A stretch of DNA of 37,731 nt. It comes from Planctomycetota bacterium (lineage in GTDB: Bacteria > Planctomycetota > Phycisphaerae > Phycisphaerales > SM1A02). The stretch covers positions 1 through 37,731 of the forward strand of contig JADFNO010000016.1 of NCBI GenBank assembly GCA_022563315.1, given 5' to 3'. Numbering within the stretch: the stretch's first letter is position 1; every line of letters begins with the position of its first letter. Positions 32,051 to 37,731 of this stretch are shown in pieces. The notes below the pieces were generated by a model. It had not been told where the DNA came from, ran no database searches, and worked only from the letters and a program-made list of their open reading frames with translations. The position numbers and the translations under genes were made by a program.

Positions 32051-34837
32051 TTACCCCCAATTTCCAAGAAGGATAAGAAGATCTTTCACGCCGACGGTGC
32101 AATCGTCGTCAAGATCAGCCAGGCAGTTATCGCAATCGTCACATGGGCCCCATAGGCCGAGCAGGATCAGCAGATCCTTCACACCGACCGTTCCGTCGCC
32201 GTCCAGGTCGCCCAGCGCGCCGCACACGATCGTACTCAGACGGACCCCGTCGATCGCCGCCTCAACGATGGATTGAGGATTAGTATCCGAGGCAATGAAG
32301 CGAATGCGGAACTGATCGGTCTCATCAACGAAGTCAGCCACGGCAAACTGCTTCTCGAACCAACCGCCACTGACTTCCGGTCCGCTCGGCCCGACGATTT
32401 CCAGGTTGACCCAGCTTGAACCGTTATTGTCCGAGACCTCGACCACGAAGATGTCCTGGAACGGCGAGCTGCCTTCGACATTGGAGTACCAGCGCCAGTA
32501 TGAGATCACGGTCCCCTTAGCGGAGGCGTCCAGGGTCGGCGAGGTCAGAGTGACCGAGCCGTCGTCAACGTCGCTGTTGCAGCCATTGGCGCTACTGTTA
32601 TCAGTAAGATAGCACTGACCTGAACCATCCGCATCGGTCGGCGGGTCGCCGCGATTACATGCGACGGGGATGCCTCGTCCCCATTGACCATCACCAGCGT
32701 TGCTGGTCGCGGACCAGCCGAGGTTGGCCTCAAAGTCGTCTTGGAACGTCACGACGAGTTCGACCGCGCTCAGGGCCGTGAACGATCCTGTGGACGGTTC
32801 GTTGACCTGCAAGCCGTCGGTCGTTTCGGCGCTGAAGAAGTAGTCGACTTCCGTGCCGCAATCGGAGGCGGGGAAGACCGCGACGTAGACGTTGGGCTCG
32901 CTCTGATCCATGGGGATCTCGACAAACCCGCCCCCGGTGTTCACGTGCAGCACACCGGTCCCGGGCTCGGGATCCTGCGTGTTCGCGAGGACCTCGACCG
33001 ACACGGTGGTTCCGCCGCCTGGCGCCACCATCTCCGGCAACCCGTCGGGAAACACGAAGGACAACAACCCAAGCGCCGGCGCGTCCATGTTGTGAGCGCC
33101 GAAACCGGCCGCGATCTCAGGGTAGTGCGGCGTGCCGTTGAGGATGTCATCATCGTCGTCGTCGAGCGTCAAGTAATCGATCGTGATGCTCGGAGCGATG
33201 CCCGAGCCGTTGTGCAGCAATATCGCGTTGACGGCCAGGTTCGAGAGGATCTCCAGGTAGGTATCGGGATTGGTCGCCAGCAGCTCGTTGCGGGTGCTCC
33301 AAACGCAACCGGAGAGCAACTGGCCACAAGCGTGAATCTCGCTTCCGCAGGAGGAGCAGCCGACCTGCTGATACTGACAGTTGTTATTCGCGTTTCGCAA
33401 CGGCGAGTTGCAGTTGCCGAAGAAGCCGAGAGCGAGCAACGGCTGATCGGTGATGAGAACGCCCATGACGTCGCCCATGCCTTCGCCGTACGCCCCTTGG
33501 CCGCTGCCGCCCACGTTCACCAGATGGTGCGCGTACTCGTGGTGGACGATCGTCGAGTTGGCGGTGTTGGGGCATCCGCCCCCCGCCCGGAAGAAGTTGA
33601 TCGACGTGCCGTTGTAGAATGCGTTGCACGTGCTGCTGATGTTCACGTTGACGGTGAAACTGGCCTGGTTGGCGATCACCGGATAAGCCGGGTTGAAGCC
33701 GAGCGTGAAATCGCGAATGATGTTCGACTCGACGTACGCATTCACTTCGGCCCGTATGAACTCGCTGGCGTTGCTCGCATTGTGCACGAAGTCCGCCGGA
33801 CCGGGCGGGATCACGTTCTGGCTCAGCACGGTGTCGGCGCCGGCTTCGTTAAAGACGCGAAACCATTGACCCCATACGCGCGACTCTACTGTGACTGACC
33901 CGCTGCCCCCGTTGGGAATAACGAAGTCGCCGTTCTCGTCGGCGAACACGGTGTTGCCGCCGACGATATTCACTCGAGCATACGGCATGGCCTCAAGCGC
34001 TTCGGGATCACAAATGTCCGCGCCAAACCCCTGGGTCGCTAGGCCGCTGACGTTCCCCTCCACGTCTATATCGAGAATCTGATCCTCCTGATAGAGAATC
34101 TCACCGGTCTCGGCATCAACCAAGAACAACCATTTCTGGTACGTCTGCGGATCCGCCGTAGTACCGGTCGAGGCGATGTACTGAACCGCCAGCCTCGGCT
34201 GGACCACCATGTCGTCGACACCGGCCCAGATCACCAATGCCGGGTCAGTCAACTCGGCCTCATCCCCAAGCTGGGCTTGAGCCGGCCGTTGAGCGATGTC
34301 CATGTTCACGCGCGCCGCCGCCTTCGCGTTGACGGCAAAACCACCCAAGTCGCGCAGGTCCGCCCCCGCCAACACCAACGGATAGCCTGCCTCGTTGCGA
34401 ACCAGCAGCGTCAACCGTGACCGGAAAACCCGAATCCCGCCTTCGGTCTGCGTGTAGTACACGCCCGTGAACTTGTACGTATCCGTTTCACGGTCGTACA
34501 TGATCGGCTGAACGTGCCGACCATCCGGGAACGGGCCCACCGGAATCAGGTTCGCCGGCGCCACCCCGAACATTCGCGCATGATTCTGCACGAACTGCTC
34601 GGCGCTATCGATCGCATCCACGCCGTGCGAGAACGCCTGGCCGTACACGCGCGTGATTCGACTCCCCCGCTCATAGAAAGCCGTCCGGGGGTTGGCCGCG
34701 GTGAATAGGCTGATCGCCTCAGCCTCAGTGAGCGCTTGGTCCAGCGGACCGGGGGCCGTGAAGGGAAAAGCGGCCGCAGCCACCGCAAAGAGAAATACCC
34801 CCCCCACGCCGATAACGGCAGATCTGGGGTAAGTCAT
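32051..34837 (-). CDS. Secreted M36-like zinc metalloprotease with dockerin-like tail
   Basis: Exported metallopeptidase of 928 residues. A signal peptide (VIGVGGVFLFAVAAAAF) precedes an FTP-like propeptide region (about 30-260, AEQFVQNHARMFGV and VDAETGEILYQED). The catalytic zinc site is HEYAHH at 433-438 with GEGMGD (Glu452) as the third ligand, arranged as in fungalysin (M36) peptidases. A Cys-rich segment (CQYQQVGCSSCGSE) and beta-sandwich domains follow, including a jelly-roll-like region (DDFEANLGWSATSNAGDGQW). The C-terminus carries two dockerin-like repeats linked by CDDCDNC (about 875-928). It is probably processed from a zymogen outside the cytoplasm and anchored through its tail. 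It stands alone between tRNA-Leu and smpB, ending at a bidirectional hairpin. Confidence 0.9.
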   Translation of the reverse strand: MTYPRSAVIGVGGVFLFAVAAAAFPFTAPGPLDQALTEAEAISLFTAANPRTAFYERGSRITRVYGQAFSHGVDAIDSAEQFVQNHARMFGVAPANLIPVGPFPDGRHVQPIMYDRETDTYKFTGVYYTQTEGGIRVFRSRLTLLVRNEAGYPLVLAGADLRDLGGFAVNAKAAARVNMDIAQRPAQAQLGDEAELTDPALVIWAGVDDMVVQPRLAVQYIASTGTTADPQTYQKWLFLVDAETGEILYQEDQILDIDVEGNVSGLATQGFGADICDPEALEAMPYARVNIVGGNTVFADENGDFVIPNGGSGSVTVESRVWGQWFRVFNEAGADTVLSQNVIPPGPADFVHNASNASEFIRAEVNAYVESNIIRDFTLGFNPAYPVIANQASFTVNVNISSTCNAFYNGTSINFFRAGGGCPNTANSTIVHHEYAHHLVNVGGSGQGAYGEGMGDVMGVLITDQPLLALGFFGNCNSPLRNANNNCQYQQVGCSSCGSEIHACGQLLSGCVWSTRNELLATNPDTYLEILSNLAVNAILLHNGSGIAPSITIDYLTLDDDDDDILNGTPHYPEIAAGFGAHNMDAPALGLLSFVFPDGLPEMVAPGGGTTVSVEVLANTQDPEPGTGVLHVNTGGGFVEIPMDQSEPNVYVAVFPASDCGTEVDYFFSAETTDGLQVNEPSTGSFTALSAVELVVTFQDDFEANLGWSATSNAGDGQWGRGIPVACNRGDPPTDADGSGQCYLTDNSSANGCNSDVDDGSVTLTSPTLDASAKGTVISYWRWYSNVEGSSPFQDIFVVEVSDNNGSSWVNLEIVGPSGPEVSGGWFEKQFAVADFVDETDQFRIRFIASDTNPQSIVEAAIDGVRLSTIVCGALGDLDGDGTVGVKDLLILLGLWGPCDDCDNCLADLDDDCTVGVKDLLILLGNWG

Positions 34838-35150
34838 CGTGTTCTCAACCTCGTTGTTGTGTGATTTAGGGCCCGAACTCCGTCATGGGCGCCGAACCAA
34901 CGCGGTCCGACGTCCGTCCTTCGCTATCCGTCAAAACAGCATTTCGTCTATGATGGTCGAAAATCCGGCCCAGCACAAGGCCTGATGGCGAAAAAGGACA
35001 TGTAAGGCGACCAGATCAGGGTGGCCGCCCCCCCAATCACGCTGGATTCCGCGCCGTTGCGCTGCGATCCGCCGTCGGCGGCCAGTAGTTGTCGCCCACT
35101 CATGAGCACCCTATGTTCACAGTTCTCCCAGATACCCGCCGGGCCCGACG
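34838..35150. other. Divergent intergenic region before smpB
   Basis: About 310 bases between the metalloprotease start and smpB, without a gene. It should hold promoters for both. For smpB a candidate is TTGTCG at 35089-35094 and TATGTT at 35112-35117 with a 17-bp spacer. No structured RNA is recognised. Confidence 0.45.
35089..35117 (+). promoter_or_regulatory. Candidate smpB promoter
   Basis: TTGTCG and TATGTT are separated by exactly 17 bp and lie 33 nt before the smpB ATG. Each matches 4 of 6 consensus positions, so this is a weak prediction. Confidence 0.3.
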
Positions 35151-35642
35151 ATGGCTTCCCACAAACCTAAACAATCCAGCGAAGCCAAAATCGAGAATCG
35201 CAAGGCTCGGTATCAATACCACATCCAGGACACGCTCGAATGTGGCATCAAGCTCATCGGCACCGAAGTCCGCTCCGTCCGCAACGGGCAGGTGAGCCTG
35301 GCCGAGGGATATATCCGAGCCACCGAGGTTCCGCCCACCCTGACGCTGCACGGCGTTCACATCGCTGAGTATGCCCCCGCCGGCCCGCTCCAGCACAACC
35401 CCACTCGGGTTCGAACCTTGCTCGCCCACCGCCGGGAGATCCGAAAGCTCGCCGACCGGACGCGCGAAAAAGGCGTGACGATCCTCCCGCTCAAGATGTA
35501 CTTCCTCCGCGGTCGCGCCAAGCTCTTGATCGGGATCGCCCGGGGCAAGCGCCGCGCCGACAAGCGAGACGATCTCGCCAAGCGACAGGCCAAACGCGAT
35601 ATCGACCGCGCCATGTCCCAACGACTCCGCAAACGCGGATAA
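35151..35642 (+). CDS. smpB: SsrA-binding protein SmpB
   Basis: Binds tmRNA and delivers it to stalled ribosomes for trans-translation. At 163 residues it matches the family. The conserved core is intact: KARYQYHIQDTLECGIKLIGTEVRSVRNGQVSLAEGY-like block at about 18-54 (key residues Y22, E30, G37, E39, S42, R44), HIAEYAPAG, RTLLAHRREIRKL and a basic tail (GKRRADKRDDLAKRQAKRD) that enters the mRNA channel. No ssrA gene is seen in the window. Converges on recQ across a palindrome flanked by direct repeats. Confidence 0.95.
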   Translation: MASHKPKQSSEAKIENRKARYQYHIQDTLECGIKLIGTEVRSVRNGQVSLAEGYIRATEVPPTLTLHGVHIAEYAPAGPLQHNPTRVRTLLAHRREIRKLADRTREKGVTILPLKMYFLRGRAKLLIGIARGKRRADKRDDLAKRQAKRDIDRAMSQRLRKRG

Positions 35643-35653
35643 CGTAGCCGCCA

Positions 35654-35791
35654 TTCTCAACTTTCGGCGGCGCAGGGAAAAGAAAAAAAAGAAAAGGAAA
35701 AAAGAAAAAAAAGAAAAGGGGACAGGCTACTTTACTAGTAAAGTAGCCTGTCCCCTTTTTCTCACCTTTTTCTCAACTTTCGGCGGCGCAG
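35654..35791. repeat. 22-bp direct repeat bracketing an inserted palindrome
   Basis: The 22 bases at 35654-35675 (beginning TTCTCAACTTTCGG) recur exactly at 35770-35791. The second copy encodes the last residues and stop of recQ. Between them lie 94 bases made of a purine-rich A/G tract and a 46-bp perfect palindrome. The layout resembles an insertion with target duplication or a slippage product. Confidence 0.8.
35714..35759. terminator. 46-bp perfect palindrome between convergent smpB and recQ
   Basis: Each 23-nt half (core GGGGACAGGCTACTTTAC) is the exact complement of the other, centred on ACTAGT. A T run follows on the plus strand and an A-rich tract precedes it, so the structure could terminate transcription from both sides. 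It also has the look of an REP-type element. Confidence 0.75.
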
Positions 35792-37731
35792 CGCACGCGC
35801 AGATGCGCTGCGACGATGCGGATGGTCTCGTATGAAACCTGCTCGTCCAGATGCTCGAAGATCGGGCGCAACGCGTCCATCCCCACCGCATCGATCGCCG
35901 CCGAGACTGTGTCATACGTTCGTTGATCGACCCACGTCGCAACACTAGACGGTTTGTGCACCTCGATGTATTGCTCGAGATAGCCGGACACCGTGCTTTG
36001 GGCTCGCTTGGTCGCCGCCGCCGCCACGTCAATCGTCGCACCGTCGCTGAACATCTTCATCGCCTTGTCCCGCTGCGGGTTCGGCCGGCTGTTCTTGGGC
36101 ACCACAATGGCCGGTCCGCTTAGACCGGTCCCCGCCTGATCCATCTCCAATTCATTTTCCGCGCAGTAGGTAACGATCGCGGCCAGGAATCGCGGCCCCA
36201 GATCAGCGAGCTTCTTCTCACCCACGCCGTGAACGTCTCGAAAGGTCTGCGGTGTGCTTGGACGAATACGCGCCATTGATCGAAGCGTCGCATCGCCGAA
36301 AATCACATAGGCCGGCACCGCGCGCTCCTGCGCGATCTCTTTTCGTACATTCCGCAACGCTTCAAACAATCCACGATCAACCCCCTCCCACGAATCCCCC
36401 GCCGCTTGCGGCTTCGCGCCTCCCCCCACCTGCGGATCAACCAACTGCACTTCCTCTTCACCCCGCAGCACCGCCCCTGCGGATTTGCTCGGCGCAAGCA
36501 CCGGACGGTCGCCGCCCGTACGATCAATCAGCTCCAAATCAATGAGCTGATACACGAGATTCAGAACAACCTTCTCTCCAAGGTCTTTGAGCAATCCATA
36601 CGTGCTCAGTTGATCGTGCCTCCACTTGCGGATCGCTTCGGTGTTCGCGCCCCGCAAGATGCCGGCAGTATGTACGACACCCATGCGCTGATCCATCAAA
36701 TCCAGCCGCGCGACACACGAGAGTATCTTGCGGGCGATCGCGGTCGAATCGGCCATGGACTCGACCTCGCCCAGGCACACATCGCACGCTTTGCAGTCGG
36801 GCGATTCGTACGCCTGTCCGAAATATTGCGACAGCGCTCGATGGCGACATTGCAACGTGCTGCACAATCCCTGCATGTGACCCAGTAGCTCCGATTGGGC
36901 GGCGACGATCGCTTGGGAATCCGCGTCCTCAGCTTCTTCGGCACTGCGCTCAAACAGGCGCGTCCATTTCAGGAAATCGGCTGCGGAATACAACATCACA
37001 CACTCAGCCTCCAGGCCGTCACGTCCGGCCCGCCCCGTCTCCTGTTGATAGTGCTCGACCGACTTGGGCATCGCTGCGTGAATAACGCAGCGCACGTTCG
37101 AGCGATCGATCCCCATGCCGAAGGCGACGGTGGCGACGATCACGTCGAGCCGGTCGGCCGCAAACTCGTCCTGTGTGTTGCGCCGTTGATTCCTGTCCAT
37201 TCCCGCGTGGTAGGCCGCCGCGTTGATCCCGTTGGCATTCAACACCGACGCCAAGGTCTCCGTGTCGTTGCGCGAGATGCAATACACGATCACCGCTTCC
37301 TGCGGATGCCTGCGGATCACCTCGATGACTTGCGCGTATAAATCGACCCGAGGCAGGATTCGATAGCTCAGGTTCGCCCGATCGAAGTTCCCCACCAACA
37401 CCTCGGGGTCGTCGAGCTTCAGTTGCTCGATGATGTCGCTGCGGACGCGCGGCGTCGCGGTGGCGGTGTAGGCATGAACACTCACGGCGCCGAAGCGCTG
37501 CTTGAGCATGGCCAGTTGGCGATACTCCGGGCGAAAGTCGTGCCCCCAGTGGCTGATGCAGTGCGCCTCGTCGATGGCGAACGCCGTCACGCCCAGCCGT
37601 TTGACCAGGTCGATGAACGATGCCGTGACCAGGCGCTCCGGCGAAACGAACAGCAACCGCACTTCCCCTGCGTTGAGTCGATCGAAGACGACACGTTTTT
37701 CGGATGCGTCAAGATTGCTGTGGATCGCCTC
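35773..37731 (-). CDS. recQ: ATP-dependent DNA helicase RecQ, 5' part outside the window
   Basis: DNA helicase in recombinational repair; 652 C-terminal residues are present and the N-terminus with the Walker A motif lies beyond the right edge (the frame is open to 37731). Visible helicase motifs are AIDEAHCISHWGHDFRPEY (motif II and aromatic loop), SVHAYTATATPRVRSDI (III), VIVYCISRNDTE (IV), VIVATVAFGMGIDRSNVRCV (V) and QETGRAGRDGLEAEC (VI). The RecQ-C-terminal zinc site uses the Cys residues in CRHRALSQYFG and CKACDVC. An HRDC domain (EIAQERAVPAYVIFGDATLR then FRDVHGVGEKKLADLG) follows. After it a helix-turn-helix extension (about the last 100 residues, TIDVAAAATKRAQSTVSGYL) is present, as in some bacterial RecQ proteins. 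The stop lies within the second copy of the 22-bp direct repeat. Confidence 0.95.
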   Translation of the reverse strand, partial: EAIHSNLDASEKRVVFDRLNAGEVRLLFVSPERLVTASFIDLVKRLGVTAFAIDEAHCISHWGHDFRPEYRQLAMLKQRFGAVSVHAYTATATPRVRSDIIEQLKLDDPEVLVGNFDRANLSYRILPRVDLYAQVIEVIRRHPQEAVIVYCISRNDTETLASVLNANGINAAAYHAGMDRNQRRNTQDEFAADRLDVIVATVAFGMGIDRSNVRCVIHAAMPKSVEHYQQETGRAGRDGLEAECVMLYSAADFLKWTRLFERSAEEAEDADSQAIVAAQSELLGHMQGLCSTLQCRHRALSQYFGQAYESPDCKACDVCLGEVESMADSTAIARKILSCVARLDLMDQRMGVVHTAGILRGANTEAIRKWRHDQLSTYGLLKDLGEKVVLNLVYQLIDLELIDRTGGDRPVLAPSKSAGAVLRGEEEVQLVDPQVGGGAKPQAAGDSWEGVDRGLFEALRNVRKEIAQERAVPAYVIFGDATLRSMARIRPSTPQTFRDVHGVGEKKLADLGPRFLAAIVTYCAENELEMDQAGTGLSGPAIVVPKNSRPNPQRDKAMKMFSDGATIDVAAAATKRAQSTVSGYLEQYIEVHKPSSVATWVDQRTYDTVSAAIDAVGMDALRPIFEHLDEQVSYETIRIVAAHLRVRCAAES

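Overview
The window reads as planctomycete chromosome, most likely of the Phycisphaerae type. The best evidence is a set of four secreted proteins whose C-termini carry the same two-repeat, dockerin-like module (DLDGDG..VGV.DLL.LLG.WGPC). That tail is characteristic of this group, where it is called a GC-type dockerin-like domain. Moderately high GC, long single-gene intergenic spaces, REP-like palindromes and scattered housekeeping genes (greA, typA, smpB, recQ, nuoC, queD/queE, tRNA-Leu) agree with this. All assignments come from reading the sequence; no database search was run.

Layout. Positions 1-2.9 kb are atypical. A very GC-rich metallo-beta-lactamase-fold gene runs tail-to-tail into a serine recombinase that lacks its usual C-terminal part. 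A gene-poor stretch with nested inverted repeats follows. From 2.9 to 12.75 kb lies a block of secreted dockerin-tailed proteins around a compact minus-strand operon: ECF sigma factor, soluble anti-sigma-like protein, TPR-CHAT (caspase-like) protease and secreted subtilisin. The last three genes overlap by ATGA, and the operon ends at a strong hairpin. A large secreted protein, transcribed divergently, has lost its dockerin tail to a one-base frameshift in a C run. Positions 12.75-13.9 kb hold debris: an internal piece of a CusA/CzcA-type efflux pump abutting an integrase-core transposase tail.

Positions 13.9-18.7 kb form a second minus-strand operon: inositol-3-phosphate synthase, an inositol-monophosphatase-like enzyme, a fused CTP:inositol-1-phosphate cytidylyltransferase/CDP-alcohol phosphotransferase, and an NPD-type flavoenzyme. 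The first three fit the route to di-myo-inositol phosphate or a related inositol phosphodiester. Then come greA, a class I aminotransferase, a THUMP-type RNA methyltransferase, typA/bipA (plus strand), an APC permease, an unrecognised conserved-looking protein, a cluster of palindromic repeats, a secreted alpha/beta hydrolase, nuoC, a queD-EamA transporter-queE group, tRNA-Leu(GAG), a secreted M36-like metalloprotease with a dockerin-like tail, smpB, and the C-terminal part of recQ running off the right edge.

Most notable points: the ECF/anti-sigma/CHAT/subtilisin operon, which looks like a protease-controlled sigma switch with a secreted protease as output; the inositol phosphodiester operon; a putative transporter inside a queuosine-precursor operon; five genes with a -10-like hexamer only 8-10 nt before the ATG and little or no Shine-Dalgarno, suggesting leaderless transcripts; and a palindrome bracketed by a perfect 22-bp direct repeat at the smpB/recQ boundary.
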